From positions 1-7,368 of the forward strand of contig JAKAGL010000118.1 of assembly GCA_021815535.1 (NCBI GenBank): DNA of 7,368 bases, in the 5' to 3' direction. The translations under genes and the position numbers were made by a program. The stretch's first letter is position 1. Each line of letters opens with the position of its first letter. This stretch comes from a bacterium (lineage in GTDB: Bacteria; Nitrospinota_A; UBA7883; JACRGQ01). This document shows positions 1 to 6,703 of this stretch, one piece after another. The notes under the pieces were generated by a model that did not search any database, was not told the origin of the DNA, and worked only from the letters and a program-made list of their open reading frames with translations.

Positions 1-1177
1 GAAAATTAGCCTGCCGTCCAAGGTAGTCCGTGGCCTGCTGAAGCTTGTACCGGTATTCCGAACCGTAATAGCTGTATCTGACCGTGCGGCCATAGCTGTC
101 CGTCACGCTCGTGAGCTGCGCGACGCCGCCAGCCGTCGCCCAAGTAAAGCTCTGGGTGTTGCCGTAACGGTCGGCGGAAGCGAGCAGCCTGCCCGGCACG
201 GCGACCAGCGAATTTATTCCGGAATAAGTGGCCACGGTACCGTCACCGCTGGTAAGCGTAAACGTTTCAGTAACCAATCCGATGCTGTGGCGGACAAGCG
301 TGGACGAGGTGTTATTGATCGATGACGAGTATTGGCCACTGACCAAGGCTGTAAAGCTTTACAATGAGTTGGCGCCGCTGACGATCTGCACGCCGCCGGG
401 GACGGTGCTGAGCACCGAACCTTGGGTGAAGTTGAATCCAATTCCCAGCAATGAATCCAATCCGGCTCCGGAAAGGTAATTCAAATCCAGCGACCATGCG
501 CCCTGGCCCAACGCGGCAAGCGACATGAGATCAATCGTGAAGGTGAGTTGGCCGTTGCCCAGCGAAACGCCCGGCATTCCGGCCGCCAGCGTTGGGATGG
601 GTCTGCTGGCACCGGTGCCAAGCGGCCTCGCCGTGACGCCGACAACCGGTTGGGTGCCAGTCCCGCCGGAGCCGCCACCGCGCTGCGCCGGAACTGGCTG
701 CGGCATAATTCCCGAACCGCCCCCTGAACCGCCCGTACCTCCGTGGGAATGCTGCATGGGACCGCCGGGATTAATTCCGGAACCGATGCCAAGGGGTCGG
801 CCCAGCCGGTGCCCGCCAACCGGTGTTGGCGGCAACGATCGGACGCCATGGCCACCGCCGTGATCTCCGACAGTGCCACCATGCCCAATTCCCAAGGGCG
901 TCGGGTGTCCCGTAGTCGTGCCGCCGGTACCGCGAATGGCCACCGGTGCGCCGCCGGCACCGATCGCCGGGCCGGTTCCGTTGCCGCCGCCGCCACCTCC
1001 TCCACCGCCACCGCCGCCACCGCCGCCACCACCACCTCCTCCTCCTCCACCACCGCCGCCACCACCACCGCCACCCCCGCCACCGCCACCGCCACCCGCA
1101 CCGCCGAGCGGTAACGGACAAGGGCACGTGGGGCAAGGGTTCGTTGGATTGTATGGATTGTTTGGCTGGTAACTCAT
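1..1177 (-). pseudogene. RHS/YD-repeat protein, N-terminal part, with one in-frame stop; runs off the left edge
   Basis: The start is ATG at 1177-1175 with GGAG (complement of 1188-1191) 10 nt upstream. Residues 1-24 are Pro/Asn/Cys rich (Cys15, 18 and 20), residues 28-65 are all Gly, and a Gly/Pro/His-rich stretch follows to about residue 205. A folded region then begins (LTFTIDLMSL, SLDLNYLSGAG, LGIGFNFTQGS), which resembles the opening of RHS/YD-repeat proteins. Codon 273 is TAA (359-361). Past it the same frame stays open for 119 codons to the edge and keeps RHS-like sequence, including SADRYGNTQSFTW and TDSYGRTVRYSYYG, so the stop interrupts a once-continuous protein. RHS proteins are large secreted or cell-associated polymorphic proteins, often toxins or adhesins. 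No N-terminal signal peptide is visible. A sequencing error or recoding at the TAA would restore a full gene. The family call is fairly secure; pseudogene status is less so. Confidence 0.75.
983..1096 (-). repeat. GGN codon run encoding 38 consecutive glycines
   Basis: Every codon from 1096 down to 983 on the minus strand is a glycine codon (residues 28-65 of the RHS protein). The third base varies (GGC, GGT, GGA, GGG), so it is not a clean trinucleotide microsatellite. The opposite strand gives an apparent polyproline frame that is only the shadow of this run. Such a tract is likely a flexible, unfolded linker and may vary in length between strains. Confidence 0.9.
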
Positions 1178-1599
1178 AAGTCGTTTTCTCCAATTCTTAA
1201 AACGCCCCGCCGAAATGCGTCCGCCCTACGCCTCGCCGGCCTTCCAGTTCGCCCCCCCCATGATCCGAATTCTCCCCTCCCGTCGATTTCCATGCCACGC
1301 CGCCATTGATTTTGCAGGAGTTAGCCCCGCAAACGCCGCCCCGCACAACAACCTCTGCGAACCGAAAGGCCAACGCGTGCCGCCGCCTCCCGCTGGCGCA
1401 TTAGCGCCTGACGCTCGGACGGCGGAGAGACAAAACCAGCTTCCCCCGACCGCGCTACCGCTGGCGGGATGCGGATATGCTTGTCGCTTGGGCTCGAATT
1501 TTCCCCCGGCGCTTTGCCCCCATGCCGCAGGAGCGCCGCCGTTGCGGTTGTGCGATAAAGTGGATTAGCTGATATATTTACGAACATGGTAGCTTCCGC
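1178..1599. other. Intergenic spacer between the divergent RHS and glf genes
   Basis: No convincing gene is seen on either strand. The open frames here (1215-1568 plus and 1321-1587 minus) have composition typical of GC-rich non-coding DNA, mirror each other, and show no domain. A small hairpin, GGCGC-ATTA-GCGCC, lies at 1395-1408. The RHS ribosome-binding site is at 1188-1191. Confidence 0.6.
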
Positions 1600-1629
1600 T
1601 TGTTAATATACCGTAGCGGTGCTTATAAT
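1600..1629 (+). promoter_or_regulatory. Candidate sigma-70-type promoter for glf
   Basis: TTGTTA (1600-1605) is followed by an 18-bp spacer and a perfect TATAAT (1624-1629). Initiation would fall near 1636, giving a leader of roughly 50 nt before the glf ATG at 1688. The local sequence is AT-rich compared with the GC-rich spacer to its left, as expected of a promoter. The -35 matches four of six consensus bases. Confidence 0.6.
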
Positions 1630-1634
1630 TCATC

Positions 1635-1657
1635 CGTCCGGTTCAGTCAAGCGGACG
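1635..1657 (+). promoter_or_regulatory. Leader hairpin upstream of glf
   Basis: CGTCCG (1635-1640) pairs perfectly with CGGACG (1652-1657) across an 11-nt loop. It sits at or just after the predicted transcription start and about 19 nt before the ribosome-binding site GGGAAG (1676-1681). It could stabilise the mRNA 5' end or be the operator of a dimeric regulator. There is no T tract, so it is not a terminator. Confidence 0.4.
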
Positions 1658-1687
1658 AGAAGAAATATTTTAAGCGGGAAGAAAATC

Positions 1688-3913
1688 ATGCCGAGATTTG
1701 ACTACCTGATCGTTGGCGCGGGCTTGTTCGGTGCGGTCTTTGCCCGTGAGATGACCGACGCCGGCTTCCGTTGCCTGGTCATAGATAAACGCAACCACAT
1801 CGCGGGCAACTGCTTTACCCAGAGTGTAGGCGGCATTGATGTACACCGCTACGGCCCGCACATTTTTCACACCAACAGCCGGCGGATATGGGATTACGTC
1901 GGCCAATTTGCCCAATTCCATCCCTATCGGCATAAGGTCAAGGCGTGCTGCCGGGGACGGCTCTATTCCTTGCCTGTTAACCTCACCACGCTGCATCAGG
2001 TGTGGGGAGTCACCACTCCGGAACAGGCGCGGGCGAAGCTGGATTCTATGCGTGAACCCATTGCCAATCCCGCCAACCTCGAAGAGTGGGCCCTTTCCCA
2101 GGTGGGACGCGATATTTATGAGTTGTTTTTCCGCGGCTATACCCAAAAACAGTGGGGGAAGCACCCGCGTGAGTTGCCCGCTTCCATACTCAAGCGCCTG
2201 CCGATCCGGCTTAATTTCAACGATGATTATTTTGACGACAATTACCAGGGAATCCCTACCGGCGGCTATACAGCCATCTTTGAGAAGTTGCTCGCCGGCG
2301 TCGAGGTTCGCCTTGACACGGATTTTTTTGCGGACCGCACCGCATTGGAACGCCTGGCGACGAAAATTGTGTACACCGGCATGATCGATCGGTTCTTTGG
2401 ATGCAGCCGGGGAGAACTGGACTGGCGCACGCTGCGATTTGAGACACAGGACCTTCCCATTGAGGATTTTCAGGGCGGTGCGATCGTCAACCATTGCGAT
2501 GCTGATGTGCCCTTTACCCGCGTGGCCGAGTTTAAGCACTTCATGCCCCAAGCAAGCCGAGGGCGGCCTCACACTATCATCACACGCGAATTTCCCGTGC
2601 CGTGGAGCGCCACGTCCGAACCATATTATCCGATCAACAGTTCCGCCAACGAGGTGATCCTGGCGGAATACCGCCGTATGGCACCAGCCAATGTCCTCTT
2701 TGGAGGCAGGCTGGGGGACTACCGATACTATGATATGCATCAAGTGATCGGATCGGCTCTTGCCATGACGGAACGCGAACGCACCGCAATGGCGCACCAT
2801 CGCTCGGCAAGGCGAAGAAGTTACATGATCGGCGAGGCGGAACTAGGCCCGGCGCAAGCCGCGCAAGTCGGTGGTTGCAACCGTGCCGGGATGAACGTTG
2901 AAAAAGGAGATTCTGCCATGTCCCAAGCTGTTACACACGTTGAGTTGCCGAAGCCAGCGGATGGTAGTGATCCCTGGGCGCCGCGTAATTACCGCCTTGT
3001 AAGCCCGGTGGGCCGGGAGTTGGCGCGCAATGTCGTGTTCCACCCCAACGGCGGCATTTATACCGACCTGCACACTCTACGGGTGCGACGTTGGAGCCGA
3101 CTCCCGAACTTTCCCGACGCGGTGCTCTGCGGGGGAACCGTCTGGAACTGGTCTGCCGGGCAAATGACCACCGGAAATTTCCAAGCGTTGCCGAATCAGC
3201 GCTGGCGGCCCGGAATGTTGCGGCGGCGGTGCAATGCGTCCGAGGATTCCGGGGCGGGGCCCGGCCGCGTGAGCCTGCAACCGCAGCCGCCCGTGCCGAT
3301 GGACCGGTCCAAGTTCGAGATCGCCATCGCCAAATACAAGGAAGATGTGGCGTGGGCGGATTGCTTTCCGGATAATGCAACGATTTATTGTAAAGACCCC
3401 GGCGACCGCCGATTTATCTCCCTTCCCAACATCGGGCGCGAATACGGCACCTACCTTTACCACATTATGCATCGCTACGATTCTCTGGCCGAAAAGACGT
3501 TCTTTGTGCAGGGGGATCCGTTTTTCCACCGCCCGCTGCCCATTTGCCGGTACGCCGCCGTAGAGGAGGATTTTACGACGGATTTCAATTACCACCAAAC
3601 CATGGAGCAGGTTGTGAATTGGGGGTGGCCGGATCAGACGGTGGACGGCTCGGTTAAGGCTGAGTTTCTGCGCCGTTTGGGCCGCAATCCGGATATCAGC
3701 AACTACCGCTTCACATGGGGGGCGCAATTCGCGGTTTCCCGCCGCCTGATCCACCGCCAGCCCAAAAGCTACTACCAGGAACTCTACGACCTATCCCAAT
3801 TGGTAGAGGTTCAGCTGGCCGGGCGGCGGTTTGACAATCTGCACATCGGATTTCTGTTCGAGTTTTTCTGGGAAAATATCTTTTGTGAAACGCAATCCGG
3901 GGCTAAACTGTGA
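1688..3913 (+). CDS. glf: UDP-galactopyranose mutase fused to a DUF3431-like domain
   Basis: Residues 1 to about 365 are a full-length flavin-dependent UDP-galactopyranose mutase, which interconverts UDP-galactopyranose and UDP-galactofuranose for cell-surface glycans. Visible features are the FAD-binding GAGLFG (10-15), HRYGPHIFHTN (53-63), GYTQKQW (150-156), RLPIR (170-174), ITREFP (Arg300) and YYDMHQVI (347-354). Residues 538 to about 735 resemble DUF3431, a family of unknown function with glycosyltransferase-like context: IAKYKEDVAW, LPNIGRE (579-585), VQGDPF (607-612) and WGAQFAVS (677-684). Residues about 366-537 match nothing I know. The start ATG at 1688 has GGGAAG 6 nt upstream; a longer in-frame GTG at 1619 lies inside the promoter and is unlikely. 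The total is 741 aa, about twice a usual Glf. An internal ribosome site before Met411 suggests two once-separate, now in-frame genes. The Glf call is very secure, the DUF3431 call fairly so. Confidence 0.92.
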   Translation: MPRFDYLIVGAGLFGAVFAREMTDAGFRCLVIDKRNHIAGNCFTQSVGGIDVHRYGPHIFHTNSRRIWDYVGQFAQFHPYRHKVKACCRGRLYSLPVNLTTLHQVWGVTTPEQARAKLDSMREPIANPANLEEWALSQVGRDIYELFFRGYTQKQWGKHPRELPASILKRLPIRLNFNDDYFDDNYQGIPTGGYTAIFEKLLAGVEVRLDTDFFADRTALERLATKIVYTGMIDRFFGCSRGELDWRTLRFETQDLPIEDFQGGAIVNHCDADVPFTRVAEFKHFMPQASRGRPHTIITREFPVPWSATSEPYYPINSSANEVILAEYRRMAPANVLFGGRLGDYRYYDMHQVIGSALAMTERERTAMAHHRSARRRSYMIGEAELGPAQAAQVGGCNRAGMNVEKGDSAMSQAVTHVELPKPADGSDPWAPRNYRLVSPVGRELARNVVFHPNGGIYTDLHTLRVRRWSRLPNFPDAVLCGGTVWNWSAGQMTTGNFQALPNQRWRPGMLRRRCNASEDSGAGPGRVSLQPQPPVPMDRSKFEIAIAKYKEDVAWADCFPDNATIYCKDPGDRRFISLPNIGREYGTYLYHIMHRYDSLAEKTFFVQGDPFFHRPLPICRYAAVEEDFTTDFNYHQTMEQVVNWGWPDQTVDGSVKAEFLRRLGRNPDISNYRFTWGAQFAVSRRLIHRQPKSYYQELYDLSQLVEVQLAGRRFDNLHIGFLFEFFWENIFCETQSGAKL
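2904..2920 (+). promoter_or_regulatory. Strong internal Shine-Dalgarno and ATG inside the glf fusion frame
   Basis: AAGGAG (2904-2909) stands 8 nt before ATG 2918-2920, which is Met411 of the fusion and in the same frame. This is the best ribosome-binding site in the window. It would start a separate 331-residue protein (2918-3913) carrying the DUF3431-like domain. The preceding stretch (residues about 366-410, Arg/Ala/Gly rich) reads like translated spacer, so the upstream mutase may once have ended before this point. Confidence 0.6.
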
Positions 3914-4153
3914 CGTGCCCGCCGAACCGACGGCCCTTGGGCCCAAGAGAGGAATATTCGCCATCATACCGAGCAAGGGCGGAGCTGGGTGGCGTCGACC
4001 ATTTCGGCCAGCCAAGAGCCAAACAAAGCGCGGGCACCGCTCGACCAACACGCGTTGCAGGGGCGGCGCCTCAGCGGCGTCCTTAGTATCGGCGACGCGG
4101 ACGGGCAAATGGTTATACCATCCGGAAGTAAAGCCGATCAGGGGTAAAACTGC
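3914..4153 (+). other. Spacer between the glf fusion gene and the glycosyltransferase-like gene
   Basis: This is 240 bp without a convincing gene. A 12-bp palindrome, CTTGGGCCCAAG (3936-3947), follows the upstream stop by 22 bp; it has no T tract, so it is a poor terminator. At 4107-4139 one frame reads KWLYHPEVKPI, similar to the RWFHPVKNV near the end of the next protein, so part of the spacer could be a decayed copy of that gene. No promoter is clear, so the downstream gene may be co-transcribed with glf. Confidence 0.5.
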
Positions 4154-4879
4154 ATGGACGAGCTGGCCATCCTGTTCCTTCATTACGGGCCGTTGAATAT
4201 GGCGGCGCAAGATCATTTCCAACGGCTAATCCGACTGCACCCGCGCGACCTGGTGATTCCGATTGCTTACCAGATGAACCACTCAGCTATCCCCGGAACC
4301 GTGGATGTGGCACGCCTAGACAGCGACTACGGCTGGCCCATCGTCGACCCTTATTCGGAGTGTGACAAAATATACTACCGCTGGTTCCTCAGCCCCAAGC
4401 GCCCCAGTGCCCGACGTTATATCTTCTTTGAGTACGATATCCTGCCCAACTGTACCGCCCAAAACTTCTACCGTGATGTCTGGAACTCTGACGTCGCAGC
4501 CGCCGATATTGTCGATCTAAAAACGGAGCCGGATTGGTGGGCGGCCCGGTGGCACGGGGATACGCATGACGGGCTTTTGAACTTCGGAATGGGACTTCGC
4601 CCACTGGCGGGAATATTCTGGTCGCATGCGGCACTGAACCGCGTTGCCCAAGCTAGACGAATGCCAAACGCCTGGTGTGAATTTCGCGCTGGCACATTGG
4701 CCAACCACCTGGGATTTAGGCCCGCCGTTATACCAGGCGCGATACAAACCATGCACTGGCCGCCGACCACCTTCCGTGACACCTCCGGTGCCAGATGGTT
4801 CCATCCGGTCAAGAATGTGTACGCACGCCCACACCGGTTCAGGCAACCACTACGAACAGCTATTTCCACTTCCCCATGA
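4154..4879 (+). CDS. Glycosyltransferase-like protein of unknown specificity
   Basis: This is a soluble protein of 241 residues. The N-terminus LAILFLHYG (4-12) has the hydrophobic strand usual at the start of GT-A-type nucleotide-sugar folds. YIFFEYDIL (89-97), with Glu93-Tyr94-Asp95 after a beta-like run, is placed like the DxD-type metal/nucleotide site. LNFGMGLRP and, near the end, WFHPVK (215-220) also look conserved. I recall similar hypothetical proteins beside glycan genes but cannot name a family. The start is fixed by an in-frame TAA (4145-4147) only 9 nt upstream; AGGGG (4140-4144) is a modest ribosome site. It shares orientation with glf, so a role in assembling a surface glycan is inferred. 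The last 20 or so residues are basic, look less protein-like, and overlap the convergent gene; the native end may have been lost. The gene is secure, the function is not. Confidence 0.72.
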   Translation: MDELAILFLHYGPLNMAAQDHFQRLIRLHPRDLVIPIAYQMNHSAIPGTVDVARLDSDYGWPIVDPYSECDKIYYRWFLSPKRPSARRYIFFEYDILPNCTAQNFYRDVWNSDVAAADIVDLKTEPDWWAARWHGDTHDGLLNFGMGLRPLAGIFWSHAALNRVAQARRMPNAWCEFRAGTLANHLGFRPAVIPGAIQTMHWPPTTFRDTSGARWFHPVKNVYARPHRFRQPLRTAISTSP

Positions 4880-5147
4880 CCAGCCAGAACACCGCCGGGA
4901 TCATCAGGCAGCCAAACCAAATCCAGTCCTGACGGTACATGAACCACCAGGGAACCGATAAAAGCAGTCCCGTCCAGAAACCAAAACAGATGTAACAATC
5001 CAATACGCCGTGCGCGGGTCTGGGGAGCAGTTTTCTGAGCAGCTTGTCCCGCACGAACGCACCCGGCCCGTCTTCCGGCCAAACGACCAGAATCACCAAG
5101 CCCATGGACGCCAATGCGTAGCTGAGGAATTCCGTGAACTGTTCCAC
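4860..5147 (-). CDS. Small DUF1360-like membrane protein
   Basis: The protein has 95 residues and begins with GTG (5147-5145) preceded by GGAG (complement of 5153-5156) at 5 nt. It has three hydrophobic stretches (about 8-24, 56-72 and 76-91). Between the first two are an EDGPGAF segment (25-31) and LDCYICFGFWTG (49-60), whose Cys51-x2-Cys54 followed by FGFW is the hallmark of DUF1360-type small integral membrane proteins. That family has no assigned reaction; the CxxC could bind metal or be redox active. It ends in TAG at 4862-4860 and overlaps the 3' end of the convergent glycosyltransferase-like gene by 20 bp, leaving no room for a terminator between them. Neighbours do not suggest a function. 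It is a real gene on composition, start signal and motif. Confidence 0.75.
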   Translation of the reverse strand: MEQFTEFLSYALASMGLVILVVWPEDGPGAFVRDKLLRKLLPRPAHGVLDCYICFGFWTGLLLSVPWWFMYRQDWIWFGCLMIPAVFWLVMGKWK

Positions 5148-5320
5148 GCGCGCTCCGTCGAGAAAATATGATCTGTCGCGCCCCGCCCAGCGGCTACGAA
5201 TGAGCTGCCGCAGTCTTGGGGCGCGTCACCAACATCGGGGCGACGAGGCAACGATAACGCGCTACTATCTATCCGGTCAAGAAAGAAAACAGATGGCGGT
5301 CAGGGAACCTTCTGGATAAG

Positions 5321-5335
5321 ACCGTGAGCCACGGT
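5321..5335. repeat. Perfect inverted repeat ACCGTG-AGC-CACGGT
   Basis: Six-base arms flank a 3-nt centre, with no mismatch. It may be a protein-binding dyad or a tight RNA hairpin. It lies about 170 bp upstream of the DUF1360-like start, too far for a classical operator of that gene. Confidence 0.45.
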
Positions 5336-5388
5336 AGGCTTGCACGGCGATCGGCCTTACGAGGTAGTGCCGCAAGGATGACGAACAT

Positions 5389-5400
5389 TGGATTAATCCA
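5389..5400. repeat. 12-bp perfect palindrome TGGATTAATCCA
   Basis: This is a fully self-complementary AT-centred dyad in otherwise GC-rich sequence, 54 bp from the preceding inverted repeat. Its form suits a homodimeric DNA-binding protein, but no partner gene is adjacent. Confidence 0.35.
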
Positions 5401-5881
5401 GTCAATGCCGGATATGAGCAGCGCCGCCGGACGCAAAAGCGCCTATCGCCAACTTGGCCCGTGGTTCGCCCGCAAAACTGCGGTGGATATAATTTAACGC
5501 GTTCATGATCACGCCAGTACGCTGTAATACGCCGCGTTACGCTTCCGGCAGCCAATAGCAACCAAATGGAACCTGGAAGAACCCACAAAAACACACTGGG
5601 TTCCCTGTAAGTGCTGGTAAAATAAGCAGATACAAAAATCCGGGTTCCAACTCCTTTATCCTGCCTTCCACTTTCCAATCGCTGAAATCAACGCTTTGGG
5701 ATGGTTTTGAGACGTTGCCAATCAACTGGGCAAGAGCGGGCAAGCGGGGCACTCGGTGCGAAATGCTGCGGCGGCTATGGCATGCGGTGCAGGGGGAATT
5801 GGGAGTTGATGGGCACCTCCGGCCAGGGTGTAAACCTTGCAGGGCCGAGCTTTCAAATGTTGCCGGGAGGGGGAATCTGCG

Positions 5882-5896
5882 CTGCGCGGGATGCGC
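5882..5896 (+). repeat. Hairpin GCGC-GGGAT-GCGC, first copy of the CTGCGCGGGA word
   Basis: The stem is GCGC (5884-5887) with GCGC (5893-5896). The 10-base word CTGCGCGGGA (5882-5891) recurs at 6300-6309, again as the 5' arm and loop of a hairpin with a similar GCGC stem. Confidence 0.45.
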
Positions 5897-5986
5897 CCTT
5901 CGGACGGTCATTTGTCATTTTGGCAGACGTTCAGCGCGCACCGATACGGCGCGAAAATAGAGCGCATTGGCAGTGCGGTGAACCTT

Positions 5987-5998
5987 CGGCGCAAGCCG
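5987..5998 (+). repeat. GNRA-type hairpin CGGC-GCAA-GCCG, copy 1
   Basis: A four-base-pair stem is closed by GCAA, a GNRA tetraloop typical of structured RNAs. The identical 12-mer recurs at 6594-6605 on the same strand. Confidence 0.5.
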
Positions 5999-6299
5999 TT
6001 GGCCGGGCTGCGCACGAGTAGAGTTACCGTCCGGAGGTGGGCGTAACGGCGGCGTCGGTTGGCTTGGCAATGCGCTGTTATTTGGTCCGGCTCAACATGA
6101 AAAATGACGGCTTGGGGAACCGGGCGAGGAAGGCTATTGGGGTTTCGCGGAGCGCACTGTGGGCGCGTTTTCGGGGAACCTTGGCGGTTGTTCAGACGGC
6201 CTGATCCGGGAAAAAATAGGGCCTGCTTGACAGCCTGTTGCCGCGGCCAGTCGGCATCGCCGGGAGCCGTTGAACCGCGATACAAGCAACGCGAAAAGC

Positions 6300-6316
6300 C
6301 TGCGCGGGAAAGCGCA
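6300..6316 (+). repeat. Hairpin TGCGC-GGGAAA-GCGCA, second copy of the CTGCGCGGGA word
   Basis: TGCGC (6301-6305) pairs with GCGCA (6312-6316) around a purine-rich loop. It shares its 5' arm and the start of its loop with the hairpin at 5882-5896, while the 3' arm and loop end differ but still pair. Confidence 0.45.
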
Positions 6317-6590
6317 AGTATTCTTCTTGGTGGCGTGGCCATCTGCCAACACGGGACGGCGCGCAACGGTGCGGAACGCCACCTTGTCGGTGCCATGGAG
6401 CGAGCCAAAACCATCCCCCTCGTCGATCCGGTTGTGCCAACAACATAGCCCACCTTGGCCTTCCACGTCAGGGGGCGGGAAGCCAAGGCGGGCGGTCTGG
6501 AGTGTGTTTCGGCCAGTGCTTGGCACCGGTTGGAGCCGGAGCAATCCGACGTGACGGAGCGAAGTGGAACATAGCGAGGGCGCGACGGTT

Positions 6591-6610
6591 GCCCGGCGCA
6601 AGCCGAGGGC
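6591..6610 (+). repeat. GNRA-type hairpin, copy 2, with extended stem
   Basis: CGGC-GCAA-GCCG (6594-6605) repeats the hairpin at 5987-5998 exactly. Here the stem is lengthened by GCC (6591-6593) pairing with GGC (6608-6610) across a two-base bulge. Confidence 0.5.
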
Positions 6611-6703
6611 AAAGCACGGTAATGACACGATTGATGCCGCCGGTTGGAACGTCGCCGCGGCGTGGCGTCTTGGTAATGATAGGAGCCGATGCCGAGGGGC
6701 GAA

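Larger units (their letters stand above)
5148..6703. other. 1.55-kb gene-poor interval with recurrent hairpins
   Basis: No convincing coding region is visible on either strand. Open frames of up to 273 codons exist (5908-6729 minus, 6104-6448 plus, 5277-5678 and 5537-5911 minus), but they overlap one another, lack domains, and have the Arg/Pro/Gly/Ala-heavy composition expected of GC-rich non-coding DNA. From about 5700 to 6720 the plus strand is richer in G than C and carries many short GC stems, several closed by GCAA or GGGAAA-type loops, with two words recurring hundreds of bases apart. This fits a long structured RNA, a decayed mobile element, or a lineage-specific intergenic repeat. I cannot distinguish these from sequence alone. 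No tRNA, rRNA or CRISPR array was seen. Confidence 0.5.

Noticed and set aside
873..1172. Plus-strand polyproline open frame
   Set aside because: It is the exact complement of the minus-strand polyglycine codon run and has no own start signal or domain.
1215..1568. Open frames on both strands in the RHS-glf spacer
   Set aside because: They mirror each other, have GC-driven Ala/Pro/Arg composition, show no domain, and the spacer contains the glf promoter.
1670..2800. 376-codon minus-strand open frame
   Set aside because: It lies antisense to the fully recognisable UDP-galactopyranose mutase, whose conserved motifs are all on the plus strand.
3077..3754. 225-codon minus-strand open frame
   Set aside because: It lies antisense to the DUF3431-like domain and has no recognisable motif of its own.
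5488..5493. TATAAT hexamer as a promoter
   Set aside because: There is no acceptable -35 at 16-18 bp upstream and no gene downstream on that strand.
5277..5911. Minus-strand open frames with hydrophobic runs (5277-5678 and 5537-5911)
   Set aside because: They overlap in different frames over the same bases, have no good ribosome site, and their sequence changes character abruptly along the frame.
6104..6448. 114-codon plus-strand open frame
   Set aside because: It shows no domain and overlaps equally long frames on both strands. It is better explained as part of the hairpin-rich non-coding interval.
6530..6620. Group II intron domain V or HEARO-type RNA
   Set aside because: The hairpins and GNRA loops invited the idea, but I could not find the conserved domain V pattern, and no reverse transcriptase or IscB-like gene is present in the window.
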